DNA of 64,000 bases from Couchioplanes azureus. GTDB taxonomy: Bacteria; Actinomycetota; Actinomycetes; Mycobacteriales; Micromonosporaceae. The translations under genes were made by a program, and so were the position numbers. This document shows positions 28,986 through 37,441 of this stretch, piece by piece. Each line of letters starts with the position of its first letter. Position 1 is the stretch's first letter. The notes under the pieces were generated by a model that saw only the letters and a list, made by a program, of their open reading frames with translations, was not told the DNA's origin and ran no database searches. The DNA is taken from the NCBI RefSeq assembly GCF_014648355.1, contig NZ_BMQY01000004.1:1-64000 (forward strand), given 5' to 3'.

Positions 28986-31613
28986 GTGCACGTGGACACA
29001 GAGGTGAGCCTAGGAGCGGAGGCCGACGCCGCTTACCGGAGAGTTCTGCGCGATCCGGCGAGATACGCGCACGCGGCAGAAGTGACCCTCCGGCGGACCC
29101 GGGCCGGTACGAACGTCGATGCGCACCTGGTCGCGTTGCGGGCCGTGGCCTGGGCCCGGCACGCCAGGCTGGACAACGAGGGCGCCCGCGAGCTGCTGGA
29201 CGGCGGCGTCCGTACGGCACGGCGGCACGGGCTGTCCCGCCGCCTCGGCGAGCTGCTCGTCACCCGCGCCGTGGCCCTGCACGAGCTGGGCCGCCACGAC
29301 GCCGCGGCCCGCGACCTGCGCCGCGCCGAGCCCCTGATCGAGCCCGCCGACCGGCCCGACCTGCGGTTGCAGCTCGCCGTCCTGGACCACAACCGGGGCC
29401 GCGTCGTCGCCGCGGCGCAGGCGTACCGGGAGCTGCTCGCCGACCCGCAGTGCCCGCCGATCGTCGCGGTGAAGGCCGCCAACAACCTCGCCAACGCGCA
29501 GACCCTGCTCGGCTGCCCGCACGAGGCGCTCGAACACCTCGACCGGGCCGCCGTCCTCGCCCGCGACCTCGGTCCCCAGCTGCCCGCCGTGATCGCCGAC
29601 AGCCGGGCCTGGTCCACCTTCCACGCCGGACGGCTGGCCGAGAGCGTGCGCCACTTCGAGGAGGCGGGCCGGCTGCACGCCGCCGCCGGGCTGCCGCTCG
29701 GCGAGCACCTTGTCGAGTACGCCGACGTCCTGCGCGACCTGCGGCTGCTCGACGAGGCCATGGCCGCGGCCCGCTCGGCGGCGGCCGACTTCGAGCGCCA
29801 CGGCGCCCGGCTCATGGCGGCCGAGGCCCGGCTGCGCGTGGCCGGCCTCGCCTTGGAGCTCGGCGATCCGGCGACCGCCCTGACCGAGGCCCGGGCCGCC
29901 GGGCGGGACTTCCGGCGCCAGCGCCGTCCGGCGTGGACGGCCCGCGCCACGGTCACCGAGGCGGAGGCCCTGGCGGCCCGCGACGGCTACTCGCCCGAGG
30001 TGCTGCGCCGGCTCTGCACGGCGGCGGCCACCCTGGGCGACCAGGGGCTGCGCGCCGAGGCGGCGTACGGGCACCTCGCCGCCGGCCGGGCCGCCCTGGC
30101 GCTGGGCAGGCTCGCGTCCGCCCGTGCCGAACTGACCGCGGTGCGCGAGGTCGCCGAGGGACAGTCGCTGCTCGTGCGTCTGCGCGGCCGGGTGGCCCGG
30201 GTGCTGCTCGCCGAGGCCGAGGGTTCCGGCGACGTGCTGCGCGAATGTGCCCGGGGCCTGCGGGACCTCGCCCGGCACCGGGCCGCCCTGCCATCGCTGG
30301 AGCTGCGGGTGCTCGCCTCCGGCCACGGCACCGAGCTGGGCGCGGCCGGCCTGCGCCACCTGCTCCCGGCCGGGTCCGCCGCGCGCGTCCTGGACTGGCT
30401 GGAACGCACCCGGGCCGCCGCGCTGCTGCGCGTGCACCCACCGGCCACCGGCGTGGACTCCGACGTCGTCGCGCTGCGCGGCATCGCCCAGGAACTGCGG
30501 GTCGCCCGGCTGGAGCGCGGCGAGGAGCCGGCCTCGCTGCTGGCCCGGCAGAGCGCGCTCGAAGCGCGGATCCGGCGCCGGTCCTGGACCCGGGAGGAGC
30601 CGGGCACGGTGGCGGCGGCCCCGGTCCGGGGAGCGGAGCTGCGCCGCGCCCTCGACGGCGAATGGCTCGTGGAGTACGCCGTGACCGGCGACCGCCTGCT
30701 GGCCGTCGTGGTGGAGCCGCGCCGGCTGCGCCTCGTCGAGCTCGGCGCCGCCGAACCGGTCCGGCAGGAGGCCGCGGCGCTCATGTTCGGGCTGCGCCGG
30801 CTGCTGCACGGCACCCGGTTCGCCGCGGTCGCCCTGGCCGCCGCGGCCGAGGCCGTCGACGCCCTGGCCCGGCTGCTCGTCGCGCCGGTCGGCGTGCCCG
30901 CGGACGTGCCCCTGGTCGTGGTCCCGTCGGCCCGGCTGCCCGGCGTACCGTGGTCGGCCCTGCACGGCGCACCGGTGACCGTGACGCCGTCCGCGGCCCT
31001 GTGGGCCCGGGCGCGGCGCACCCCGCCGAAGGGGCCGCCGGACGCCGACGGCCGCGCCCGGGTCGCCGTCGTCGCGGGCCCGGACCTGCCCTGCGCGCTT
31101 GCCGAGGCCGAGGCGGTCGCCGCGGCGCACCCGGACGCCCGCACGCTTCTGCCGCCGGACAGCACGGTGGACGCGACCGTCGAGCTGATCAGGGACGCCG
31201 ACCTGGCGCACGTCGCGTGCCACGGACTGTTCCGTTCGGACAGCCCGCTCTTCTCCGCGCTCGAGCTCAGCGACGGTCGGCTCACCCTCTACGAGCTGCT
31301 GGCTCGCGGGGTCGCGCCGCACCGGGTCGTGCTGGCCTCCTGCGACTCGGGCGCCCAGCGGGCGTACGGCGGCGACGAGGTCCTCGGCTTCGTCGCCGCC
31401 ATGATGGCGCAGGGCAGCGCGGGCATCGCCGCCACCGACCTGCCGATCCCGGACGGGGCCAGCGCGCGGTGCATGGCGGTGCTGCACGAGCGGATCGCCC
31501 GCGGCGACTCGCTGGCCACGGCGGTGTGGCACGCCCGGCGGGCGCTGTCCTCCGGGGGCGGCCCGGAGGAGTACGTGGCATGGTGCGGTCTCACCGCCTT
31601 CGGCCCGGGCTGA
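28986..31613 (+). CDS. TPR-CHAT caspase-like protein
   Basis: 875 residues, soluble. Residues about 1-450 are helical TPR-like repeats (repeated ALHELGRHDAAARDL-type units). Residues about 600-875 are a CHAT peptidase domain of the caspase clan with intact dyad: His746 in VACHGL and Cys786 in LASCDSG, and the following GGDEVLGF segment. Such proteins cleave targets once the repeat domain is triggered. Its neighbours are an ECF sigma factor, a cytoplasmic S8 peptidase and a secreted S8 peptidase. The GTG at 28986 has no clear ribosome site; GTGs at 28992 and 29004 are alternatives. Confidence 0.9.
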   Translation: MHVDTEVSLGAEADAAYRRVLRDPARYAHAAEVTLRRTRAGTNVDAHLVALRAVAWARHARLDNEGARELLDGGVRTARRHGLSRRLGELLVTRAVALHELGRHDAAARDLRRAEPLIEPADRPDLRLQLAVLDHNRGRVVAAAQAYRELLADPQCPPIVAVKAANNLANAQTLLGCPHEALEHLDRAAVLARDLGPQLPAVIADSRAWSTFHAGRLAESVRHFEEAGRLHAAAGLPLGEHLVEYADVLRDLRLLDEAMAAARSAAADFERHGARLMAAEARLRVAGLALELGDPATALTEARAAGRDFRRQRRPAWTARATVTEAEALAARDGYSPEVLRRLCTAAATLGDQGLRAEAAYGHLAAGRAALALGRLASARAELTAVREVAEGQSLLVRLRGRVARVLLAEAEGSGDVLRECARGLRDLARHRAALPSLELRVLASGHGTELGAAGLRHLLPAGSAARVLDWLERTRAAALLRVHPPATGVDSDVVALRGIAQELRVARLERGEEPASLLARQSALEARIRRRSWTREEPGTVAAAPVRGAELRRALDGEWLVEYAVTGDRLLAVVVEPRRLRLVELGAAEPVRQEAAALMFGLRRLLHGTRFAAVALAAAAEAVDALARLLVAPVGVPADVPLVVVPSARLPGVPWSALHGAPVTVTPSAALWARARRTPPKGPPDADGRARVAVVAGPDLPCALAEAEAVAAAHPDARTLLPPDSTVDATVELIRDADLAHVACHGLFRSDSPLFSALELSDGRLTLYELLARGVAPHRVVLASCDSGAQRAYGGDEVLGFVAAMMAQGSAGIAATDLPIPDGASARCMAVLHERIARGDSLATAVWHARRALSSGGGPEEYVAWCGLTAFGPG

Positions 31614-31624
31614 CCGGCCGCGAC

Positions 31625-31656
31625 CAGGAAGATTTATTTATATATCTAAAAGTGAC
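31625..31656 (+). promoter_or_regulatory. AT-rich promoter-like tract before the secreted subtilisin gene
   Basis: A run with TTTATTTATATATCT stands out sharply in this GC-rich DNA and lies about 50-80 bp before the S8 gene at 31707. It begins with CAGGAAGAT, which recurs with a shorter AT tract at 63823-63837. It most likely holds the -10 region of the protease promoter. Confidence 0.45.
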
Positions 31657-31660
31657 CTTG

Positions 31661-31694
31661 CTCGGGTGGACTGCTGCAAAGCAACTCACCCGAG
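31661..31694 (+). promoter_or_regulatory. 5'-UTR hairpin covering the ribosome binding site
   Basis: An 8-bp outer stem (CTCGGGTG 31661-31668 with CACCCGAG 31687-31694) and an inner 4-bp stem (TGCT with AGCA) closed by a GCAA tetraloop of GNRA type are joined by a 3x3 internal loop. The right arm runs into GAGGGA, the ribosome site of the S8 gene, so folding would hide translation initiation. Confidence 0.5.
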
Positions 31695-31706
31695 GGATGT
31701 TCATCA

Positions 31707-33422
31707 ATGACGAAACCCCGCATCGTCAGCGCCGCCGCCGTGGCGGCGCTGACCCTGCTGAGCACCATAGTGACGGGATCCGCCGAGGCCGCTCCGGCCG
31801 CCTCCACCGAGTACACCGTCGTCGCCGAGGAGGGTGTGTCCGTCTCGGCCGCGACCGCGGCCATCACCGCGGCCGGCGGCAGCGTCGTCGCCCGCAACGA
31901 GGCCGTCGGCCTGTACCGGGTCCGTTCGGCCCGGGCCGACTTCTCCGCGAAGGCGGCCGAGAGCGGCGTCCTCATCGGGGCGAACCTGCGCGCGCCGATC
32001 GGCCGCAGCCCCCGTGCGCCGCGCGTCGAGGCGGGCGTGCAGTCCGCCGGGTCCACCCTGGCCGCCCCGGTCGCCGCGCTGCCCGCCGCGACCGCCGCGA
32101 CCACCGCGACCACCGCGGCTCCCCGGCGGGCCGGCAGCACCGCGGGCCTCGACCCCCTCGACACCCGGCTCTGGGGCCTCAAGATGGTCCGGGCGGACCG
32201 GGCGCGCAGCGTGGAGGCCGGCGAGCGCGGCATCACCGTCGGCGTGCTGGACACCGGCCTGGACGCCAGCAACCCCGACCTCGCGGCGAACTTCAGCGCG
32301 AGCCTGTCGCGCAACTTCGCGCCCGACATCCCCGAGGACGGCCCGTGCGAGGTGGCGAGCTGCCTCGATCCGGTCGGCACCGACGACGGCGGCCACGGCA
32401 CGCACGTCGCGGGCACCATCGGCGCCGCCGCGGACGGCTTCGGCATCTCGGGCGTCGCGCCCGGCGTGACCCTCGTCGAGCTCAAGGGCGGCCAGGACTC
32501 GGGCTCCTTCTTCCTGGAGCCGGTCGTCAACGCGCTCACCTACGCCGGCGACGCCGGCCTCGACGTGGTCAACATGTCGTTCTACGTCGACCCGTGGCTC
32601 TACAACTGCACCGCGAACGCCGCGGACAGCCCCGCGGAGCAGGCCGGGCAGCAGGCGACCATCGCCGGCATGAAGCGCGCACTGGAGTACGCGCACACCC
32701 GCGGCGTCACGCTGGTCGGTGCCCTCGGCAACAACCACGAGGACCTGGGCAGCCCGCGTACCGACACCTCGAGCCCCAACTTCGGCGGCACCCCGCGCCC
32801 GCGCCGCATCGACAACGCCAGCTGCTGGGACCTGCCCGTCGAGGGCCCGCACGTCATCGGCGTCTCGTCGGTCGGCCCGTCCGGCTCGAAGGCGGACTAC
32901 TCCAACTACGGCGTGGAGCAGATCTCCGTGGCCGCCCCGGGCGGCTTCCGCGGCGACGGCTACGGCACCAGCTCGTTCAACTCGGTGTCCAACCAGATCC
33001 TGTCCAGCTACCCGCTGAAGGTGCTCCGCGAGGAGAACAAGGTGGACGCCGCCGGCAACGTGCGCTCGTCGTACGCCAGCTCGGTCTTCAAGCGCTGCAC
33101 CACCGGCGGCTCCTGCGGCTACTACACCTACCTGCAGGGCACCTCGATGGCCGCACCGCACGCCAGCGGCGTCGCGGCGCTGATCGCCAGCAAGTACGGC
33201 ACGCGCGACGCCACCCGCGGCGGGTTGACGATGGACCCGGACGCGCTCGAGCAGCGCCTCTACGCGTCGTCCGCCGAGCGCGCCTGCCCGAACCCGCGGC
33301 TGCGCACGTACACCCGTGAGGGCCGGTCGTCCGAGTACAACGCCTACTGCTCCGGCGACCGCAGCTTCAACGGCTTCTACGGCCACGGCATCGTCGACGC
33401 GTACGCGTCCGTGACGCAGTAG
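31707..33422 (+). CDS. Secreted subtilisin-like serine peptidase (S8)
   Basis: 571 residues. A signal peptide (cleavage near GSAEA) precedes a propeptide with an Ala/Thr-rich linker (about 115-143), then the peptidase domain with Asp182 in VLDTGLD, His230 in GHGTHVAG and Ser480 in GTSMAAPH. Several Cys (PCEVASC, NCTAN, RCTTGGSC) suggest disulphides, as in extracellular enzymes. It lies 93 bp after the TPR-CHAT gene but has its own AT-rich promoter-like tract and a 5' hairpin that overlaps the ribosome site. A hairpin terminator follows. Confidence 0.93.
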   Translation: MTKPRIVSAAAVAALTLLSTIVTGSAEAAPAASTEYTVVAEEGVSVSAATAAITAAGGSVVARNEAVGLYRVRSARADFSAKAAESGVLIGANLRAPIGRSPRAPRVEAGVQSAGSTLAAPVAALPAATAATTATTAAPRRAGSTAGLDPLDTRLWGLKMVRADRARSVEAGERGITVGVLDTGLDASNPDLAANFSASLSRNFAPDIPEDGPCEVASCLDPVGTDDGGHGTHVAGTIGAAADGFGISGVAPGVTLVELKGGQDSGSFFLEPVVNALTYAGDAGLDVVNMSFYVDPWLYNCTANAADSPAEQAGQQATIAGMKRALEYAHTRGVTLVGALGNNHEDLGSPRTDTSSPNFGGTPRPRRIDNASCWDLPVEGPHVIGVSSVGPSGSKADYSNYGVEQISVAAPGGFRGDGYGTSSFNSVSNQILSSYPLKVLREENKVDAAGNVRSSYASSVFKRCTTGGSCGYYTYLQGTSMAAPHASGVAALIASKYGTRDATRGGLTMDPDALEQRLYASSAERACPNPRLRTYTREGRSSEYNAYCSGDRSFNGFYGHGIVDAYASVTQ

Positions 33423-33440
33423 CGCCGGCAGCACCCGAGC

Positions 33441-33465
33441 GGGTGCCCTCCGCCGGAGGGCACCC
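33441..33465. terminator. Bidirectional hairpin between convergent genes
   Basis: A perfect 11-bp stem (GGGTGCCCTCC with GGAGGGCACCC) with a 3-nt loop lies between the ends of the secreted S8 gene and the leftward TPR-GGDEF gene. There is no T run, as is common for actinobacterial terminators. Confidence 0.7.
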
Positions 33466-33483
33466 GTCCAGGGGCTCACGCCG

Positions 33484-35109
33484 TCATGTGGCTCTCGCTG
33501 CCGCGAGTGAGGCATGGCCGGCCGGGTCGGCCGCGACCCGGTTGCGACCCGTGCGCTTGGCCGTGTAGAGGTTGTGGTCGGCTCGGGCGAGCAACGCCGA
33601 GGGCGTGGTCTTCCCGGCGTCGATGGTCGTCACACCGATGCTGGCGGTCACCGGCAATTCCCCGGTGACCGGTTGCCACGGGTGACCGGCGATCGCCAGC
33701 CGCAACCGTTCGCAGCGGAGCACCGCATCGTCGGTGCCGGTGTCCGGCAGCAGAACCACGAACTCCTCACCACCGAGCCGCGCGGCGACGGCCGGCTCGG
33801 CCGCCGTGCCGGTCAGGAGCACGGCGACCTGTTGCAGGACCGTGTCGCCGGCGGCATGCGACAGGGTGTCGTTGATCCGCTTGAAGTAGTCCAGATCGAC
33901 CAGTGCGACCGAGAGCGGCGTGCCCTGTTCGGCGGCCCGCTCGCACAGCATCGTCAGGTGTTCGTCGACGAAGCGGCGGTTGTACAGGCCGGTCAGCGGG
34001 TCCCGCAGTGCCATCTCCCGGAAACGGGAGCTCTCCCGGCGCGCCTCCTGGGTCTCGAAGACCGCTTGCAGGGTACGAGCACGCGCCTCGCGCTGAGCCG
34101 ACTGCAACGCCTGAGTCTCGCCGTGGAAGAGCCGGTACTCCTCGTAGGCCTCGCGGTACCGGCCGGTCACCGCATACAGCTGGGCCTGCTCGTCGCGCGC
34201 CCGCGCCCGCACGGAAGCGAGGTCCTGCTCCTCGCACATGGCGACCGCCCGGCGCAGAGTGGCCTGCGCAGCCGCGACATCACCATCCAGCCGCTGCGCC
34301 AACGCGAGGGTCAGGAGGGACTCCGCGAGCGTGTGGCTGTCGACCGGCACTTCGGCGGTGCCGTGCAGCAGCGGGTGCAGCGTGGCCCGCGCCCGGGCGT
34401 ACCAGCCGCGCATGATCTCGATCCGCGCGATGGTGTCGAGGTAGGAGGCGTCGAGCGGCACGTCGTGACGGGCGGAGAACGCCCGGATCTCCTCGATGAG
34501 GTTCTGGGCCTGTTCGCCGTCATTGTTCTTGTACGCCGTGTAGGCGACATTGTTGAGCAGCCGCAGGGACAGCGCGAAGTCCCCGATGGCGGACGCGATG
34601 GCGAACGCTTCGCGGTACCGGCGCGAGGCTTCGTCCACCGAGCCGCTCTCGCACAACGTCACCGCCAGATGCGACATGTGTCTCGCACGGATGCCGGCGG
34701 GCACGTCGTCGCCGGTGTGGGCCAGGCATTGCACGGCGTGGGCGAGAGCGTCGGACTGGTCGCCGATGTGGCGCCGGAAGCGGGACACCGCGAGGTGGCT
34801 GCGGGCCAGGACGTACGGATGCCGGTGCCGGGTCGCCCATGCGCTGACGTCGTGGGCGATCCGGCCCGATGTCGTCAGGTCGCCCTCCTGCCGGCACGCC
34901 TCGCCGCGGATCAGCCGGGCGCGCATCACCAACTCGATGCGGTCCAGCTCGCTCGCCAGCCGCTCCGCGCGGCCGGCCAACTCCGCGAGGCTCCGGGGCG
35001 CTGCCACGGATTCCATCTCCAGCGCCTCGAGGGCAGCCGCCAGTCGCTCCGGCTGCCGATCACGGGCACACTCGGCGAACCGCGTCTCGAGCGCTCCGTT
35101 CGTACCCAC
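33484..35109 (-). CDS. TPR-GGDEF diguanylate cyclase (cytoplasmic)
   Basis: 541 residues with no membrane helix. About 370 N-terminal residues are TPR-like helical pairs (for example ARSHLAVSRFRRHIGDQSDALAH), followed by a short coiled linker and a GGDEF domain with LGGEEF, an active variant. The domain ends at about residue 525. It should make cyclic di-GMP in response to protein partners bound by the TPR part. A GTG with AAGGTGGG at good spacing gives the start at 35109; upstream frame extension lacks such a site. Confidence 0.9.
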   Translation of the reverse strand: MGTNGALETRFAECARDRQPERLAAALEALEMESVAAPRSLAELAGRAERLASELDRIELVMRARLIRGEACRQEGDLTTSGRIAHDVSAWATRHRHPYVLARSHLAVSRFRRHIGDQSDALAHAVQCLAHTGDDVPAGIRARHMSHLAVTLCESGSVDEASRRYREAFAIASAIGDFALSLRLLNNVAYTAYKNNDGEQAQNLIEEIRAFSARHDVPLDASYLDTIARIEIMRGWYARARATLHPLLHGTAEVPVDSHTLAESLLTLALAQRLDGDVAAAQATLRRAVAMCEEQDLASVRARARDEQAQLYAVTGRYREAYEEYRLFHGETQALQSAQREARARTLQAVFETQEARRESSRFREMALRDPLTGLYNRRFVDEHLTMLCERAAEQGTPLSVALVDLDYFKRINDTLSHAAGDTVLQQVAVLLTGTAAEPAVAARLGGEEFVVLLPDTGTDDAVLRCERLRLAIAGHPWQPVTGELPVTASIGVTTIDAGKTTPSALLARADHNLYTAKRTGRNRVAADPAGHASLAAARAT

Positions 35110-35223
35110 TCGAACCCACCTTCGTCGACACCCGGCGATCTGACGGTAGGCCGGACCGGTTGCCGCCGGAGGGCATGTGGGTTGCCGGACGGGTACGACG
35201 GACGGCGTGACTCGCAACGGAGG

Positions 35224-35556
35224 TCAGCGGCGCTCGCTCCCGTACGCGATGCTCAGGATGGCGTTCGCGACCCAGATGGCCTGCGTCCGGTTGTCGTAGG
35301 GCCCGACGCGCAGCTCCACCGCGTGCTCGCCGAACAGCGCCCGCACCGTCCAGCTGTCCGGGTGGCGGTCGTCCTCGCGGCTGTGGTTGACGATGACCTG
35401 GGTGGCGGCGCGGACGTTGACCGCGGACCACTTCTCGTCCCCGGTGGGCCAGGCCCGGAACCAGCCGGGCGCGATGGCCACGACCTCCTTGTTCGCCTCG
35501 TCCAGCGCCCATTCCAGCTCTTCCGGCACCGGCAACTCCGGCTGTGCGTGCGTCAT
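35224..35556 (-). CDS. Hypothetical protein
   Basis: 110 residues, soluble. The sequence (VAIAPGWFRAWPTGDEKW, ELRVGPYDNRTQAIWVANAIL) looks like a compact alpha/beta domain but I recognise no family. A GGGGG run precedes the ATG. It follows the STAS gene after a 64-bp gap that holds a perfect inverted repeat, so it may be a separate unit. Confidence 0.6.
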   Translation of the reverse strand: MTHAQPELPVPEELEWALDEANKEVVAIAPGWFRAWPTGDEKWSAVNVRAATQVIVNHSREDDRHPDSWTVRALFGEHAVELRVGPYDNRTQAIWVANAILSIAYGSERR

Positions 35557-35580
35557 GGCGACCCCCGCCCTCACCTTCTG

Positions 35581-35610
35581 CCCGAAATGCCATGGTAAAT
35601 GCATTTCGGG
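35581..35610. terminator. Inverted repeat between STAS gene and hypothetical gene
   Basis: A perfect 10-bp repeat, CCCGAAATGC (35581-35590) and GCATTTCGGG (35601-35610), is separated by 10 nt. It lies 11 bp past the STAS stop and 25 bp before the next start, so it could be a terminator or an operator of the downstream gene. Confidence 0.5.
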
Positions 35611-35620
35611 CGCCGAGAGG

Positions 35621-36055
35621 TCAGGTCGCCCAGCGCCGGACCGGCGGCTCCTCGTCCGGCACCGCCGGGGCGGGGCGCAGCGGCAGCACCGTCGCGCCGC
35701 CCGTGCCGGCGAGCCGGGCGGACGCTTCGGCGCTCGCCCCGAACAGCTCGAGCACGCCGGTGACCTGCAGGACCGTGCGTATCGCGCCCCGCGCGTTGAC
35801 GATCTGGGCGTCCTTGCCCGCCTCCTGGGCCCGCAGCAGGCCGTCGAGCAGGGCGCCGATCGCCTCGGAGTCGAGGAAGAGCGTGTGGTGCAGGTCGACC
35901 ACGAGCAGGGGAGCCCCGTTGTCGTGCACGGCGTCGTAGAGCTCGCGCCGCAGCGGGTCGCGGGCGTCGCCGTCCAGGTCGCCGATGAGCCGGACGCAGA
36001 CCTCGCGGCCGCCGTCGACCATGACCCGGGTGATGGTGAAGTGCTCCGAGCGCAT
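35621..36055 (-). CDS. STAS-domain protein (anti-sigma factor antagonist-like)
   Basis: 144 residues. A STAS fold with VRLIGDLDGDARDPLRREL at the N-terminus and the phosphorylation-site segment LFLDSEAIGALL, where the Ser is the residue modified in SpoIIAA-type antagonists. The C-terminal tail is Pro-rich. No anti-sigma kinase is adjacent. AAGGTGG before the ATG at 36055 decides the start over a GTG two codons upstream. Likely role: partner-switching control of a sigma factor encoded elsewhere. Confidence 0.88.
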   Translation of the reverse strand: MRSEHFTITRVMVDGGREVCVRLIGDLDGDARDPLRRELYDAVHDNGAPLLVVDLHHTLFLDSEAIGALLDGLLRAQEAGKDAQIVNARGAIRTVLQVTGVLELFGASAEASARLAGTGGATVLPLRPAPAVPDEEPPVRRWAT

Positions 36056-36165
36056 GGCCACCTTTGTACCAATGGCGGGCTACCGCCTCCCCCGATCGGG
36101 CGATGGGCACGGGGCCGATCGGAGGACGCGGTGGATGTTGCGCGGGCTCGCTACCGTCGCGCCTC

Positions 36166-36693
36166 GTGAGTTTCACGCGGGTCCGGGCCCTCCTCCTCGT
36201 CGGTTTCCTCGCCGTGGCGGCGATCGTCGTCGTCGTTCTCGCCGTGGCCCGCGACTCCCAGGGCGGCCCGGTCGCCGGCCCCGCCTGCCCGGTCGGTGCG
36301 CCCGTCGCCAGCCTCCGGCTCCCGCCCGGGCCGTCCCAGGTGACCGTGAAGGTCTTCAACGGCACCGCGACCCCGGGGCTGGGCGCGCGCGTGTCCGCCG
36401 ACTTCGTCGACCGCCGGTTCCAGGTGCAGAAGCCGGCGATGAGCAGGAAGCAGGTCGCCGACGTGGCCGAGCTGCGCTACGGCCCGGAGGGTGTGGGCGC
36501 GGCCCAGCTGGTGCAGGCCTACTTCTTCGGCAAGGCGACCCGCGCGTACGACCCCGCCCGCCGGGGCGCCGTGGTCGACGTGGTGGTCGGCGCCGGATTC
36601 CAGCGGCTCGGCAGGCTCACCGAGGCACACCAGTCGCTGGGCATCATCGGCGAGGCGAAGCTGCCACCGGGAGCCTGCGCCCCGACCACGTGA
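36166..36693 (+). CDS. Membrane-anchored LytR_C-domain protein
   Basis: 175 residues. One N-terminal transmembrane helix (about 7-27) followed by an external LytR C-terminal domain (VTVKVFNGTATPGLGARVSADF, then ELRYGPEGVGAAQLVQAYF). These domains occur alone or after LCP enzymes and are thought to bind cell-wall polymers. TACCGT 8 nt before the GTG suggests leaderless translation. It converges on cbiO with 7 bp between the stops. Confidence 0.82.
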   Translation: MSFTRVRALLLVGFLAVAAIVVVVLAVARDSQGGPVAGPACPVGAPVASLRLPPGPSQVTVKVFNGTATPGLGARVSADFVDRRFQVQKPAMSRKQVADVAELRYGPEGVGAAQLVQAYFFGKATRAYDPARRGAVVDVVVGAGFQRLGRLTEAHQSLGIIGEAKLPPGACAPTT

Positions 36694-36700
36694 CGCGGTG

Positions 36701-37441
36701 CTACGGGCGTACCGGATGGAAGCCGTAGGGAAGCTCCAGCCGGTGGGCGCGCAGCAGATCGTCGTCCGCGAGGATGCCGGCGGTCGGCCCGTCGGCCGCG
36801 ATGCGGCCGCCGTCGAGGATGACCGAGCGGGGACAGAGCTGCATCGCGTACGGAAGATCGTGCGTGACCATCAGCACCGTCACCGGCAGCCGCTGGAGGA
36901 TCTCCGCCAGCTCGCGCCGGCTCGCCGGGTCCAGGTTGGACGACGGCTCGTCCAGGACCAGCAGCTGCGGCCGCATCGCCAGCACCGTGGCCACCGCGAC
37001 CCGCCGCCGCTGCCCGAACGACAGGTGGTGCGGCACCTGGTCGCGATGCGCGGACATGCCCACCGCGGCGAGGGCCTCGTCGACCCGCTCCTGCAGCTCG
37101 GGCCCGCGCAGACCCAGGTTCGCCGGGCCGAACGCGACGTCCTCGGCCACCGTCGGCATGAAAAGCTGGTCGTCCGGGTCCTGGAAGACGATGCCGACCC
37201 GGCGGCGGATCTCGGTGAGCCGGCCCCGGTCGCGGGCGTCCACCCGCAGGCCGCCGACCTCGACCGTGCCCGCGCCGCCGTGCAGCACGCCGTTGAGGTG
37301 CAGCACCAGCGTCGTCTTCCCGGCGCCGTTCGGGCCGAGCAGGGCGACGCGTTCACCCTCGGCCACGTCCAGGTCCACCCCGCGCAGGGCGACGCTGCCG
37401 TCCGGGTACGCGTACGTCAGCCCGGCGACCCGCAGGCTCAT
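36701..37441 (-). CDS. cbiO: Cobalt/nickel ECF transporter ATPase
   Basis: 246 residues. ABC ATPase with Walker A GPNGAGKTT, Q-loop FQDPDDQLF, signature LSFGQRRR and Walker B VLDEPSSNLD. It powers the CbiMNQO metal uptake complex at the inner membrane face. The ATG overlaps the cbiQ stop by ATGA, so it is the last gene of the operon. Confidence 0.93.
   Translation of the reverse strand: MSLRVAGLTYAYPDGSVALRGVDLDVAEGERVALLGPNGAGKTTLVLHLNGVLHGGAGTVEVGGLRVDARDRGRLTEIRRRVGIVFQDPDDQLFMPTVAEDVAFGPANLGLRGPELQERVDEALAAVGMSAHRDQVPHHLSFGQRRRVAVATVLAMRPQLLVLDEPSSNLDPASRRELAEILQRLPVTVLMVTHDLPYAMQLCPRSVILDGGRIAADGPTAGILADDDLLRAHRLELPYGFHPVRP

Noticed and set aside
26437..33422. Gasdermin or CRISPR effector associated with the CHAT protein
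   Set aside because: No small gasdermin-like or cas-like gene is present between or beside the cassette members.
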